A stretch of DNA of 64,000 nucleotides, from assembly GCF_017916365.1 (NCBI RefSeq), contig NZ_JAFMSU010000003.1, forward strand, positions 496,001 through 560,000. Direction: 5' to 3'. Positions within the stretch are counted from its first letter, which is position 1. Every line of letters starts with the position of its first letter. The translations under genes and the position numbers were made by a program. The notes under the pieces are model-generated. The model worked only from the letters and a program-made list of their open reading frames with translations. It was not told where the DNA came from and searched no databases. The stretch comes from Rufibacter roseolus. Lineage in GTDB: Bacteria; Bacteroidota; Bacteroidia; Cytophagales; Hymenobacteraceae. Shown piece after piece: positions 14,160-23,436 of the stretch.

Positions 14160-16619
14160 TTAATTCCCTTCACCTTCCCGCTCAGGGCCATTGGGCATCT
14201 CTCCTTCGTTTTCGCCCCGCTCCTTTTTCTGGGTCACATTCCCGAAACGGTAGCTGAAACCCACATACACCAATTGGCTCTGCGGCTTGTAGCGGCTGGT
14301 TTCCTCAAACTCGTTCCCGAAGCTGGTGGCGTTGAACCGCATGGTATTGAAGAGGTCTTGTACGCGCAGAATGATGTTTCCTTTTCCTTTCAGGATTTCT
14401 TTGCGGGCACTGAGGGTGGTCATGAAAAAGGCAGAACGCTCGCCCTGCACCGTGGCCGTTGGAGACCGGTAATTCACGGCTAACTGCACCTCGGTCTTAT
14501 AAGGCAACGTGAAAGAAGAATTCAATCGGCTGGTCCAGGAAAGGCGGCTGTTGGTCGCCAGGCCCTGCTCGGTACCGTCAATGGTGTACTTAAACCCCGA
14601 GGCATTCATGTTCAGGCGCCACCAGGGCGTGAGGGTGGCGGTACCGGTCAGCTCAAGGCCGTAGGAGTGCCCCTGCCCGATGTTCTGAAAAGTGGTATAG
14701 GTGATCTGGCGTTCATCTCCGGGTGCACCAGGAAGCAACTGCCTCACGGGTTGCACAATATCGGTCATGTGCCGGTAAAATACGCCGGCGGTGGCGGTTA
14801 CGTGGGTCCAGAAACGGAGGTAGTTGAACTCGTATGAATTGGTGAACTCAGGATTTAGATTGGGATTTCCCTGACGCTGGTTGTAGAGGTCAGAGATATC
14901 CAGGAACGGGTTCAATTGGCCGGACCACGGGCGGTTAATACGGCGGCTGTAGCTGGTCTGCACCTTCTGCTCCTCAGAGAACTCATACGTCAAGAAGAGG
15001 CTGGGAAACAGGTTGAGGTAATCACGGTGGTTGCGGCGGCTCTGGGTGATCTGGTCGGTGATGATGTTGGTTTGCTCCAGGCGGGCACCCAGTTGATAAC
15101 TGAATTTTTGGATGGCGTTGCCGTAATTTCCGTACACGGCGTGCACCCACTCGTCATACAGGAAATGATTGGTGCGGCCTACGCTGTTTTCAAACCGACC
15201 GGTTTCGGGGTTCAAATCGGTGGCTTGTACGTCTACATCGCTGCGCTCAAACGTGGAACGGTAACCGGCCTCCCATTTGCCTTTCTCCCCGATTGGTTGC
15301 ACGTAATCGGCTTGGAGGGAAAACTCGCGCTCTCGCTCCAGGGCCTTGTTCCGCTGCAGCAACGATGGCCGGAACGCGCTCGGCGAACCATCTGGGTTAA
15401 AGAAGTACTGGCTGAAGGCATCCTCGCCCGGCTCATACTCGTGGTTGAAGACAGCATCGGCGGTGAGTTCTCGGCCTTCCTGCGCAAAGGTCTTCCGGTA
15501 ACTGAGCGAGTATTCCCACAGGTCGCGGCTCTCGCTGCCCCGCGAAGTACGGGTAGAGGTACTGTCCAGGTCGCCTTCCTGGCCCAGGAACTCATAGAAG
15601 GTGGAGCCCTCATTTTCCCGGATGCCGTTGCGGTACAGTACCGAGCCCGTGAGGCTTTGCGTCTCGGTCAACTGGTAATCAGCCCCGAAACGGATATTGT
15701 GGTTCCGGTTGAAGTTGCTGTTGCGCGAATTCTGTTGTTGCAGGCTTACTTCCTGTCCGGCGGGTCGGTTGGTCCGGAACAGGGAGCCGGTACCTTTGCG
15801 CCAGTCTTGCCGGAAATCATAGTTGGTGAACAGGTTCAGCTTGCCCAGACGGTAGTTTAGATTCAGAGACGAGTTGTACCGGTTGCCCATGCCCGCATTG
15901 GCAGAGACCACCCCGTTAAGGCCCCTTTGTTTTTCTTTTTTCAAAATGATGTTCAAAACGCCACCGGTACCGCTGGGGTCATACTTAGACGATGGATTGG
16001 TGATGACTTCCACCCGGTCAATGGCGCTGGCCGGAATTTGGTCCAGCCCCAGCCCGCTTAACGCTGAGGGTTTTCCGTCAATGAGAATGGTGATGTTAGA
16101 GCTGCCACGCATACTCACCGAGCCATCCTGGTCTACCGTGACGGAGGGCACATTCTGCATCACATCCACAGCCGTGCCGCCCACGGTAGACAGATCCTGC
16201 CCCACGTTGTACACCCGCCGGTCCAGCCCGTACTCCACCTGCTCGCGTTGGCCCACCACTTCCACGGCCTTCAACTGCGTACTCGCCGACCGCATCGCAA
16301 TCACCCCCAGATTTACCGAGGGCACGGCAGCGCTCACCTCCACATTTGGCACCACGCGGGTAGCATAACCCACAAAGGAAATCTTCAGGTGATATCTACC
16401 GGCCGCTACCGGGGCCACGGTGAACGCGCCATCCCCGTCCACTAGGGCACTGCTCACAATCGCGGAATCTCGGGCCGAAAGGAGCGCGGCGGTGGCGTAC
16501 CCCACCGGCTGCTTGGTGATGGCATCCTGCAGTTTGCCCGAAATTTTTCCCTGCGCCTGGGCAGCGGTGTAGCCAAACAAAAGTATACAGAGTAGAAAAA
16601 GCCGGAGGAGATGTTTCAT
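14160..16619 (-). CDS. Outer-membrane TonB-type receptor, OMP_b-brl_3 type
   Basis: An 819-residue outer-membrane protein with signal peptide MKHLLRLFLLCILLFGYTA. Domains: CarboxypepD_reg-like repeat (about 24-105, GKISGKLQDAITKQPVGYA), a plug (about 130-230, with DVMQNVPSVTVDQDGSVSMR and ITILIDGKPSAL), then a long beta barrel with many aromatic strand ends and a charged tail rich in Glu. This layout matches the outer membrane beta-barrel family common in Bacteroidota, which differs from siderophore receptors and lacks a SusD partner; none is adjacent. Substrate unknown. It seems to form a single-gene unit. Confidence 0.9.
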   Translation of the reverse strand: MKHLLRLFLLCILLFGYTAAQAQGKISGKLQDAITKQPVGYATAALLSARDSAIVSSALVDGDGAFTVAPVAAGRYHLKISFVGYATRVVPNVEVSAAVPSVNLGVIAMRSASTQLKAVEVVGQREQVEYGLDRRVYNVGQDLSTVGGTAVDVMQNVPSVTVDQDGSVSMRGSSNITILIDGKPSALSGLGLDQIPASAIDRVEVITNPSSKYDPSGTGGVLNIILKKEKQRGLNGVVSANAGMGNRYNSSLNLNYRLGKLNLFTNYDFRQDWRKGTGSLFRTNRPAGQEVSLQQQNSRNSNFNRNHNIRFGADYQLTETQSLTGSVLYRNGIRENEGSTFYEFLGQEGDLDSTSTRTSRGSESRDLWEYSLSYRKTFAQEGRELTADAVFNHEYEPGEDAFSQYFFNPDGSPSAFRPSLLQRNKALEREREFSLQADYVQPIGEKGKWEAGYRSTFERSDVDVQATDLNPETGRFENSVGRTNHFLYDEWVHAVYGNYGNAIQKFSYQLGARLEQTNIITDQITQSRRNHRDYLNLFPSLFLTYEFSEEQKVQTSYSRRINRPWSGQLNPFLDISDLYNQRQGNPNLNPEFTNSYEFNYLRFWTHVTATAGVFYRHMTDIVQPVRQLLPGAPGDERQITYTTFQNIGQGHSYGLELTGTATLTPWWRLNMNASGFKYTIDGTEQGLATNSRLSWTSRLNSSFTLPYKTEVQLAVNYRSPTATVQGERSAFFMTTLSARKEILKGKGNIILRVQDLFNTMRFNATSFGNEFEETSRYKPQSQLVYVGFSYRFGNVTQKKERGENEGEMPNGPEREGEGN

Positions 16620-16650
16620 GCGGGGGATAAATTAGGTAAGCGTACTGAAA

Positions 16651-16683
16651 TGATTCTCTTTTGATAGAAACGGCCCCAAAACA
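16651..16683 (+). repeat. PIP copy 6, right arm best preserved
   Basis: TGATTCTCTTTTGATAG followed by AAACGGCCCCAAAACA. It lies upstream of the minus-strand receptor start. The left arm is poor. Confidence 0.5.
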
Positions 16684-16748
16684 TATAAGTGTCAAAGAAC
16701 TTAGGCTAATTGGAGCCTTCCGGCGCTCAAAGGTTTAATGGTTGAGGT

Positions 16749-16775
16749 ACGTTTTCTTAAAACAACCGAAATCCT
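16749..16775 (+). repeat. PIP copy 7, short
   Basis: ACGTTTTCTT then AAAACAACCGAAATC, immediately before a full copy at 16781. It may be a tandem remnant. Confidence 0.45.
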
Positions 16776-16780
16776 CTTCT

Positions 16781-16816
16781 GTTTTAGGCTCCTTTTCGGC
16801 AAAACGGCCCCCAAAC
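16781..16816 (+). repeat. PIP copy 8
   Basis: Left arm GTTTTAGGCTCCTTTTC, centre GGC, right arm AAAACGGCCCCCAAAC. It lies just beyond the lpd terminator. Confidence 0.75.
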
Positions 16817-16817
16817 A

Positions 16818-16846
16818 AAAAGGCCCGAGCAGAGCCCAGGCCTTTT
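16818..16846 (-). terminator. Terminator of lpd
   Basis: AAAAGGCC / GGCCTTTT stem with further partial pairing inside; the minus strand continues into a T-rich tail. It lies 22 bases past the lpd stop. Confidence 0.65.
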
Positions 16847-16867
16847 CTATGCGGTTGTTAGAAATTC

Positions 16868-18262
16868 TTATAAGTGGATCACCTCACCGTAAGCGGCTGC
16901 GGCGGCTTCCATCACGGCTTCAGACATGGTTGGGTGCGGGTGCACGGATTTGATGATCTCGTGGCCAGTAGTCTCCAGTTTACGGGCAACTACCACCTCG
17001 GCAATCATATCGGTTACCCCGGCGCCAATCATGTGCGCACCCAGGAACTCGCCGTATTTGGCATCAAAGATCACTTTCACGAAACCATCTTTGGCACCGC
17101 TGGCGCTGGCTTTACCAGACGCGGAGAACGGGAATTTACCCACTTTGATCTCACGGCCCAGTTCACGGCACTCTTTCTCGGTGTAGCCTACAGAGGCGAT
17201 CTCAGGAATACAGTAAGTACAGCCCGGGATGTTTTTGTAATCCAATGGCTCTGGGTTGTGACCGGTGATGGCTTCCACGCAGATAATCCCCTCGGCAGAG
17301 GCCACGTGCGCCAAAGCAGGACCTTTCACGATGTCTCCAATGGCGTACACGCCCGGTACGTTCGTGCGGTAGAAATCATCGGTTACTACGCGACCGCGCT
17401 CAACGGCAACGCCCAGCTCTTCTAAGCCCAGGTTCTCCAGGTTGGTCTGGATACCCACCGCAGACAGCACGATATCGGCCTCAACGGTTTCTTCGCCTTT
17501 GGCGGTTTTGATTTTCACCACGCAGCCTTCGCCCGATGTGTCTACTGACAACACCTCTGAGCTGGTCATGATGTTCACCCCGGCTTTCTTGAACGATTTC
17601 TCCAGGGTCTTGGAAACTTCTTCGTCCTCTACCGGCACAATGTTAGGCAGGAACTCCACCACGGTCACCTCGGTACCCATGGCGTTATAGAAATAGGCGA
17701 ACTCAATCCCGATAGCACCGGAACCTACCACTACCATGCGCTTTGGCTGTTGCTCCAGCACCATGGCCTGACGGTACCCGATGATCTTTTTGCCATCGAT
17801 AGGCAGGTTAGGCAGCTCGCGGGAACGGGCTCCAGTCGCCAGAATGATGTGGGCGGCTTCGTAGATCTCAGCTTTGCCCTCGGCGTTGGTTACTTCCAAC
17901 TGGCCCTGGCCTTTCAGTTTGCCGTAACCGGCGATATGGTCAATCTTGTTTTTGCGGAACAGGAACTGGATGCCTTTGCTCATGCCCTGGGCCACGCCCC
18001 GGCTGCGGGCAACCACCGCCCCAAAGTCAGCACTGGCATCGGCTACGTTAATGCCGTAGTCTTTGGCATGCTGGATGTACTCAAATACTTGTGCGCTTTT
18101 CAGGAGGGCTTTGGTAGGGATACAGCCCCAGTTAAGGCAGATACCGCCCAACTCAGCTTTCTCTACCACGCCCACTTTCATACCCAATTGTGATGCGCGG
18201 ATGGCGGCTACGTAACCACCGGGGCCGCTACCCACCACTATCAAATCATATTTTGATGCCAT
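16868..18262 (-). CDS. lpd: Dihydrolipoyl dehydrogenase (E3)
   Basis: FAD enzyme that reoxidises dihydrolipoamide in pyruvate, 2-oxoglutarate or branched-chain dehydrogenase complexes and in glycine cleavage. 464 residues from the ATG at 18262 (MASKYDLIVVGSGPGG); a TTG at 18292 lies inside the likely promoter and is rejected. The FAD motif GSGPGG starts at residue 11. The redox disulfide is C42-C47 in GGICLNWGCIPTK. An NAD-binding motif VVGSGAIGIEFA is present, and HPHPTMSE near the C-terminus is the catalytic His-Glu pair. No E1 or E2 genes are adjacent. Confidence 0.95.
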   Translation of the reverse strand: MASKYDLIVVGSGPGGYVAAIRASQLGMKVGVVEKAELGGICLNWGCIPTKALLKSAQVFEYIQHAKDYGINVADASADFGAVVARSRGVAQGMSKGIQFLFRKNKIDHIAGYGKLKGQGQLEVTNAEGKAEIYEAAHIILATGARSRELPNLPIDGKKIIGYRQAMVLEQQPKRMVVVGSGAIGIEFAYFYNAMGTEVTVVEFLPNIVPVEDEEVSKTLEKSFKKAGVNIMTSSEVLSVDTSGEGCVVKIKTAKGEETVEADIVLSAVGIQTNLENLGLEELGVAVERGRVVTDDFYRTNVPGVYAIGDIVKGPALAHVASAEGIICVEAITGHNPEPLDYKNIPGCTYCIPEIASVGYTEKECRELGREIKVGKFPFSASGKASASGAKDGFVKVIFDAKYGEFLGAHMIGAGVTDMIAEVVVARKLETTGHEIIKSVHPHPTMSEAVMEAAAAAYGEVIHL

Positions 18263-18289
18263 GTGTCTGGATGTAAGGTTATGTACTGG

Positions 18290-18297
18290 CAAAGCTA
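18290..18297 (-). promoter_or_regulatory. Putative promoter of lpd
   Basis: On the minus strand TAGCTTTG fits the -7 consensus TAnnTTTG, with a TTG about 20 bases upstream (plus-strand CAA at 18318-18320) as a possible -33 element. The box overlaps a rival upstream start codon and so favours the ATG at 18262. Confidence 0.6.
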
Positions 18298-18338
18298 CAT
18301 CATAAATAGGCTTTTGCCAAGTTTATCACGGAGAAGCC

Positions 18339-18375
18339 CTTTATGGCCCATTTCCGCCAAAACAACCTCAAAACG
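18339..18375 (+). repeat. PIP copy 9
   Basis: Left arm CTTTATGGCCCATTTCC, centre GCC, right arm AAAACAACCTCAAAACG. It lies upstream of minus-strand lpd, still with + polarity. Confidence 0.75.
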
Positions 18376-18460
18376 TCCTCCTATCGCCTAGCAAAAGTTT
18401 CTCCAGGTGGGTTCGGCAATTGGTCTTACTTGTGGAAGGAAGCGCCCTTTCATCCTCTCG

Positions 18461-18530
18461 GATGACGTCGTTACGGTGTAACGACGCTACCAATTGCCCT
18501 GTAGGGTCGTTACACCGTAACGACGTCACC
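18461..18530. repeat. Inverted pair of R4 units
   Basis: Two nearly exact inverted copies, about 30 bases each, of a unit containing CGTCGTTACGGTGTAACGAC, separated by about 10 bases. Each unit is itself palindromic (GTCGTTAC/GTAACGAC). A related unit lies at 40065. No coding role. Confidence 0.8.
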
Positions 18531-18601
18531 TGTCAGACAGCACCTACCGCCATACGCCAAGAAAATGTATATTGCTTTCTACTTTTCCAGACACCCAATC
18601 C

Positions 18602-20749
18602 ATGAAGCGACTCTTACTTATTCTTTTAGTTTCCCTTACCGGCGTTGCCCGGGCCCAGACCAGAAACGAATTCGTGATTGAGACGAAGAACGTGCACTTG
18701 GTCTTGTCTGTAGGCGCTAACCAGAAGCTGTACCAGAGTTACCTGGGTCCTAAACTGACGGATGCCGCTGAGTACACCAAACTGCAACCTGAGCACGAGG
18801 CCTACGTGCCCGCCGGCACCGATAACCTGTTTGAGCCCGCCATCAGGGTCACGCACAATGACGGCAACCCTTCTCTGGATTTGCGGTACGCCTCCAGCCG
18901 CACCGAGAAACAGGAAAACGTCACCACCTCGCACATCACGCTTAAAGATCCCAAGTACCCGGTGGAGGTGACGCTGCATTTTTCGGCCTATTTTCAGGAA
19001 GACGTGATTAAAACGTGGACCGAGATTCGGCACCAGGAAAAGAAACCGGTGGTGCTCACGCAGTACGCCTCGGCCATGCTCCACTTTGATGCGCCGCAGT
19101 ACTACCTCACCCAGTTCCACGGCGACTGGGCCGAGGAGATGCGCATGGAAGAAAGCAAACTCACCAACGGCACCAAGGTGCTGGACAGCAAACTGGGCAG
19201 CCGCGCCAACATGTACCAGACGCCGGTGTTCTTCCTGTCCAAAAACAAACTAGCGGATGAAACCACCGGTGAGGTGCTGGCCGGCACCCTCGCCTGGACC
19301 GGAAACTTCCGCTTCGCGTTTGACATGGACGAGAAACAGTCCCTTAGAATAGTGGCGGGCATGAACCCGTATGCCTCTGAGTACAAGCTGCCCAGAAACG
19401 AGACTTTAACCACCCCGGCCTTTATCTTCACCTACAGCACCCAGGGCAAAGGCACCGCCAGCCGCAACTTCCACCTCTGGGGCCGCAACTACGGCATCCT
19501 GGACGGAAACGAATCCCGCTACACGCTGCTCAACAACTGGGAAGCCACCTACTTTGACTTCAACGAAATGAAACTGGCCAACCTGTTTGAGGATGCTGCT
19601 ACCCTGGGCGTAGACTTATTCTTGCTGGACGATGGCTGGTTTGCGAACAAATATCCCCGCAACAGCGACGGTGCCGGTCTGGGCGACTGGCAAGAAAACA
19701 AAGAGAAACTCCCCAACGGAATAGGCCACCTGATCAAAGAAGCGGAGAGCAAAGGCGTGAAGTTTGGTATCTGGCTGGAGCCCGAGATGGTGAACCCCAA
19801 AAGCGAGCTCTACGAGAAACACCCCGACTGGATTCTGAAACTGCCCAATCGTGAGGAGCACCTATACCGCAACCAGCTCATCCTAGATCTGGTCAACCCC
19901 AAGGTGCAGGACTTTGTCTATGAAGTAGTAGACAAACTGCTCACCAAGCACCCCAACATCGCCTATATCAAGTGGGACAACAACCGCATGATGACCAACG
20001 CCTACTCGCCGTACCTCAAGGAAAACCAGTCGCACCTGTATATTGAGTACACCCGCAGCCTCTACAAAGTCTTGGACCGCCTGCGCAAAAAGTACCCGCA
20101 CCTGCCCATCATGCTCTGCTCCGGCGGCGGCGGCCGCACCGATTACGGTGCCTTACCCTATTTCACCTCCTTCTGGCCCAGCGACAACACCGATGGCGTG
20201 GAACGCATCTTCATCCAGTGGGGCTATTCCTATTTTTTCCCGTCCATCGCGCTCTCCAGCCACGTCACTTCCTGGGGCAAGCAGTCTTTGAAGTTCCGTA
20301 CCGATGTGGCCATGATGGGCAAACTGGGCTTCGATCAGGAGATTGACAAATGGACAAAAGACGAACTGGCCTTCAGCCAACAGGCCGTCAGGAACTACAA
20401 GCAATTGAGCGAGATCATCTGGAAAGGCGACCATTATCGGCTGCTCTCACCGTATGAGGGTAACCGGGCGGCCGTCATGTATGTTGCCCCAGCCAAAGAC
20501 AAAGCCGTGCTGTATTCCTTCAACCTACACACGCGCTTCAACGAGACCATGTTCCCGGTGACCTTGCAAGGCCTTGATCCGCAGAAGAAGTACAGAATAG
20601 AGGAAACGAACCTTTTCCCGGGCACCAAATCCAATTTCGCGGCCAACGGTAAAACCTTCTCCGGCGATTACCTCATGAAAATAGGCCTGCCCATCTCCCC
20701 GGATGCCGCAGCCCTCACCAGCCATATTTATGTGCTTACGGCGGAGTAA
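18602..20749 (+). CDS. Secreted GH36-type alpha-galactosidase
   Basis: Hydrolyses terminal alpha-galactosides (melibiose, raffinose, galactomannan side chains) outside the cytoplasm. It has 715 residues from the ATG at 18602, which starts signal peptide MKRLLLILLVSLTGVARA; a TTG frame upstream is rejected. A beta-sandwich N-terminal half precedes the TIM barrel, where DLFLLDDGWF, KFGIWLEPEMVNP and YIKWDNNR are visible. The likely nucleophile is D459 (KWDNN) and the acid/base D528 (WPSDNTDG). SGGGGRTDYG also fits clan GH-D. The gene for a Tat-exported oxidoreductase follows on the same strand. Confidence 0.93.
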   Translation: MKRLLLILLVSLTGVARAQTRNEFVIETKNVHLVLSVGANQKLYQSYLGPKLTDAAEYTKLQPEHEAYVPAGTDNLFEPAIRVTHNDGNPSLDLRYASSRTEKQENVTTSHITLKDPKYPVEVTLHFSAYFQEDVIKTWTEIRHQEKKPVVLTQYASAMLHFDAPQYYLTQFHGDWAEEMRMEESKLTNGTKVLDSKLGSRANMYQTPVFFLSKNKLADETTGEVLAGTLAWTGNFRFAFDMDEKQSLRIVAGMNPYASEYKLPRNETLTTPAFIFTYSTQGKGTASRNFHLWGRNYGILDGNESRYTLLNNWEATYFDFNEMKLANLFEDAATLGVDLFLLDDGWFANKYPRNSDGAGLGDWQENKEKLPNGIGHLIKEAESKGVKFGIWLEPEMVNPKSELYEKHPDWILKLPNREEHLYRNQLILDLVNPKVQDFVYEVVDKLLTKHPNIAYIKWDNNRMMTNAYSPYLKENQSHLYIEYTRSLYKVLDRLRKKYPHLPIMLCSGGGGRTDYGALPYFTSFWPSDNTDGVERIFIQWGYSYFFPSIALSSHVTSWGKQSLKFRTDVAMMGKLGFDQEIDKWTKDELAFSQQAVRNYKQLSEIIWKGDHYRLLSPYEGNRAAVMYVAPAKDKAVLYSFNLHTRFNETMFPVTLQGLDPQKKYRIEETNLFPGTKSNFAANGKTFSGDYLMKIGLPISPDAAALTSHIYVLTAE

Positions 20750-20847
20750 ACATGAAAGGACCTGAACAGAGAAAAAGCTTTGATCTTTCCTTTGTCATGG
20801 TGGAAGGCTCCTTCCTTTTCCATCCTGGCAGGATCTTCTCCCCCCAC

Positions 20848-20930
20848 TTTTGTCATCTTGGAAAGATCTTTTGGGCAAACTATAACAGCGCCTTTCTAGC
20901 TCGCCCCCAGAATCCTTTCAGGATGACAAA
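20848..20930 (+). repeat. Dispersed repeat R3, copy 1
   Basis: Opens TTTTGTCATCTTGGAAAGAT and closes CCTTTCAGGATGACAAA, so its ends are inverted repeats. The same ends with a different centre occur at 28759-28853. A looser relative (TTGTCATGGTGGAAGG) lies just upstream near 20793. No gene lies in the 20750-21017 gap. Confidence 0.8.
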
Positions 20931-21017
20931 TTAATAGAGGTTAGCTCCACCTGGCGAGCCTTGTAACCAATTCCAAACCAAACGCATATAACCTTCATCC
21001 ACCAGCCATTAATCTCC

Positions 21018-22199
21018 ATGAAGAAAAACCAACCACGCTTTCTCCCCAACCGAAGAAGTTTCCTGAAAGGCTTTTCTTTGGTGCTTGGCTCCACCGCCTT
21101 TGGTTTTCCTTTTTTCTCGTTCGGTTCCTGCCAATCTGGTGGTAATTCCGGCACTGATAAAGAGAGCCAACCGGCCGCAGAAAATCAGGGTAACGCCAAA
21201 AAACTGGGCATTGCACTGGTGGGGCTGGGCGGCTACGCCGAGCATCAATTAGGCCCGGCCCTGAAGGAAACCCAACACTGCTACCTGGCGGGCATTGTCA
21301 CCGGCACTCCTTCCAAAATAGACCGCTGGAAATCTGAGTACAACATCCCGGACAAAAACGTCTACAACTACGAGAACTTCGACCAGATTGCCAATAACCC
21401 TGATATTGACGCGGTGTACATTGTGTTGCCCAACGGCCTGCACGCCGAGTACACCATCAGGGCGGCCAAAGCCAAAAAGCACGTCATCTGCGAGAAGCCC
21501 ATGGCCACCAGCGTAGCCGATGCCCAGCGCATGCTGGACGCCTGCCGGGAAAACAATGTGCAGTTGACTATAGGGTACCGGCTGCATTTTGAGCCGCACA
21601 ACAAACGCGTGATGGAACTAGGGCAGAAGCAGATCTTTGGCAAGGTTCAAAGCATTGAAGCCAGAAACGGCTTCAACATCACGGGCTCAAACCCCAACGT
21701 CTGGCGTCTGGATAAGAAACTGGCTGGCGGCGGACCGCTCATGGACATGGGCGTTTACTGCGTACAAGGGGCCTGCTACACTATGGGCCAAACCCCGGTA
21801 GCCGTGACCGCCAAGTTTGGCCAGGTAACCCACAAGGACTATTTTGACGAGGTGGAGCAATCCATTGACTGGAAGATGGAATTTGCCGATGGCGTCATCG
21901 CCGATTGCAGCACCAGTTACGCCGAGGGCCAAGGTTTACTGGCCGGTAAAGCCGCAAACGGCTGGTGGCGTTTAAGCCCTGCTTTTTCGTATTCGGGCTT
22001 AAGAGGCGAAACCAGCAAAGGCAAAATGAATTACCCCGATGTCTATGAACAGGCCCTTCAAATGGATGCCCAGGCGCTCAGCTTCAAAAACAAACAAAAA
22101 TCAATCGTACCCGGCGAGATGGGTCTGCGCGACGTAAAAATCCTGATGGCCATCTATGAATCAGCTCGCAACAACGGCAAGCGGGTGACCATTTCTTAA
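21018..22199 (+). CDS. Tat-exported Gfo/Idh/MocA oxidoreductase
   Basis: A 393-residue NAD(P)-dependent sugar oxidoreductase of the glucose-fructose oxidoreductase type. The N-terminus has a twin-arginine signal (NRRSFLKGFSLVLGS, then a hydrophobic stretch and FGSC, possibly lipidated), so it folds with cofactor and is exported. The Rossmann motif LVGLGGYAEHQLGPAL starts near residue 67. The family's catalytic EKP is in HVICEKPMATS, and GGGPLMDMGVYCVQ is the conserved C-terminal-domain helix. Its position behind a secreted alpha-galactosidase suggests periplasmic processing of a sugar; the substrate is unknown. Confidence 0.88.
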   Translation: MKKNQPRFLPNRRSFLKGFSLVLGSTAFGFPFFSFGSCQSGGNSGTDKESQPAAENQGNAKKLGIALVGLGGYAEHQLGPALKETQHCYLAGIVTGTPSKIDRWKSEYNIPDKNVYNYENFDQIANNPDIDAVYIVLPNGLHAEYTIRAAKAKKHVICEKPMATSVADAQRMLDACRENNVQLTIGYRLHFEPHNKRVMELGQKQIFGKVQSIEARNGFNITGSNPNVWRLDKKLAGGGPLMDMGVYCVQGACYTMGQTPVAVTAKFGQVTHKDYFDEVEQSIDWKMEFADGVIADCSTSYAEGQGLLAGKAANGWWRLSPAFSYSGLRGETSKGKMNYPDVYEQALQMDAQALSFKNKQKSIVPGEMGLRDVKILMAIYESARNNGKRVTIS

Positions 22200-22244
22200 T
22201 GGGTTCTTCGCTTTGATCAGAATCGCTACAATCAACAAACTATA

Positions 22245-22292
22245 AAAACTGAATCGGGCCTGTTTTACCAAAAACAGGCCCGATTCAGTTTT
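22245..22292. terminator. PIP copy 10 as a 22-bp hairpin, probable bidirectional terminator
   Basis: Perfect arms 22245-22266 and 22271-22292 (start AAAACTGAATCGGG) with loop ACCA. The centre GGGCCTGTTTTACC ... AAAACAGGCCC is a PIP unit. It lies between convergent genes. After it, 22300-22345 repeats GACTCAGAACTC-like words also seen at 52575-52612. Confidence 0.88.
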
Positions 22293-22344
22293 ATGACTCA
22301 AGACTCAGAACTCCGGACTCAGGACTAAATCATTGAACTCAGGA

Positions 22345-23241
22345 CTAAATAGTTGGTGTTCCGCCGGTCACCTGCACGGTGGAACCGGTCATATAGCTGG
22401 AGTCCTCCGAAGCCAAAAGCACGTAGATCGCCGATAACTCCACCGGTTGGCCGGGGCGTTTCAGGGGCGTGTCTTTCCCGAAGGTTTTCACATTTTCCTT
22501 TGGCATGGTGGCGGGGATGAGCGGCGTCCAGATGGGGCCCGGGGCTACGCAGTTCACCCGAATGCCTTTGTCGGCGAGGATCTGCCCCAGGTTGGCGGTG
22601 AAGTTCTGGATGGCGCCTTTGGTGGCGGCGTACGGTAGCAGCATGGGCGATGGTTTGTAGGCGTTCACCGAGGTGGTATTGATGATGGTGGCGCCCGGTT
22701 TCATGTGCGGCTCGGCAGCTTTGCACAAGTAGAACATGGCGTACACGTTGGTCTTGAACGTCTTGTCAAACTCCTCGCTGGAGATCTCCTGCATAGACTC
22801 CCGCGCCATCTGGAACGCGGCATTGTTCACCAGGATGTCAATCTGCCCGAACTCGTCCACGGCGCGCTGTACAATGGCCTTGCAGTGGGCCTCATCGGTA
22901 ATGTCGCCGGGCACCAGCACCGCTTTGCGGCCGGCTTTCTCAATCCATTTGGCGGTGTCTCGGGCGTCTTCTTCCTCGTTGAGGTACGAGATCAGCACAT
23001 CGGCGCCTTCCCGCGCAAACGCGATGGCCGCCGCTTTCCCAATCCCTGAGTCGCCCCCGGTGATGATGGCTTTGCGGCCGGTCAGTTTCCCCGAGCCTTT
23101 GTAAGATTCCTCGCCGTGGTCCGGCTTTATGTCCATCTCCGACTCTTCGCCCGGTTCACTCTGCGTAGACTCGCTGAAGGGCGGTTTGTCAAACTTCTCC
23201 TGAGGGTCTTGCTGCTGGGTTGGATCTTGGTTTAAATTCAT
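22345..23241 (-). CDS. SDR oxidoreductase, general-stress type
   Basis: A 298-residue classical short-chain dehydrogenase with a long polar N-terminal extension (about residues 1-52, rich in Glu, Gln and Pro), typical of the Gsp39/YhdF-like subgroup found in stress regulons. Cofactor motif TGGDSGIGKAAA near residue 62, structural NNAAF, and catalytic Y-x3-K in YAATKGAIQNF with a preceding serine in TTSVNAY are present. It ends MTGSTVQVTGG, the usual SDR C-terminus. The substrate is not predictable. Monocistronic, convergent with the Gfo/Idh gene. Confidence 0.9.
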   Translation of the reverse strand: MNLNQDPTQQQDPQEKFDKPPFSESTQSEPGEESEMDIKPDHGEESYKGSGKLTGRKAIITGGDSGIGKAAAIAFAREGADVLISYLNEEEDARDTAKWIEKAGRKAVLVPGDITDEAHCKAIVQRAVDEFGQIDILVNNAAFQMARESMQEISSEEFDKTFKTNVYAMFYLCKAAEPHMKPGATIINTTSVNAYKPSPMLLPYAATKGAIQNFTANLGQILADKGIRVNCVAPGPIWTPLIPATMPKENVKTFGKDTPLKRPGQPVELSAIYVLLASEDSSYMTGSTVQVTGGTPTI

Positions 23242-23375
23242 AGTTTCTAAATGATTGTAGTGATGGTTCAGTTACTTCCATTTTGAAACGAGAAGATTCA
23301 CAAAGGGTTAAGCTTACAAAATCTTTAAAACCAATCTTACCCCACCCAAAACCAACCCCAGGGGTGTTTCCTTTT

Positions 23376-23404
23376 CCTGCCTGATTTTTCAAAACCGGCA
23401 CCGC
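23376..23404 (+). repeat. PIP copy 11, short
   Basis: CCTGCCTGATTTTTC then AAAACCGGCACCGC. It lies between divergent SDR and kinase genes. Confidence 0.5.
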
Positions 23405-23436
23405 ACTTCTTCTTCGGTATTGCCTAACTTTCTGCC

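Noticed and set aside
14916-15860. Long plus-strand frame (314 codons) opposite the TonB-type receptor
   Set aside because: Antisense shadow of a GC-rich coding frame; the minus-strand product has clear family features.
18572-18601. Upstream TTG start of the alpha-galactosidase
   Set aside because: It would place ten residues before a standard signal peptide; ATG 18602 fits better.
20752-20934. 60-codon frame after the alpha-galactosidase gene
   Set aside because: It is mostly repeat R3 sequence.
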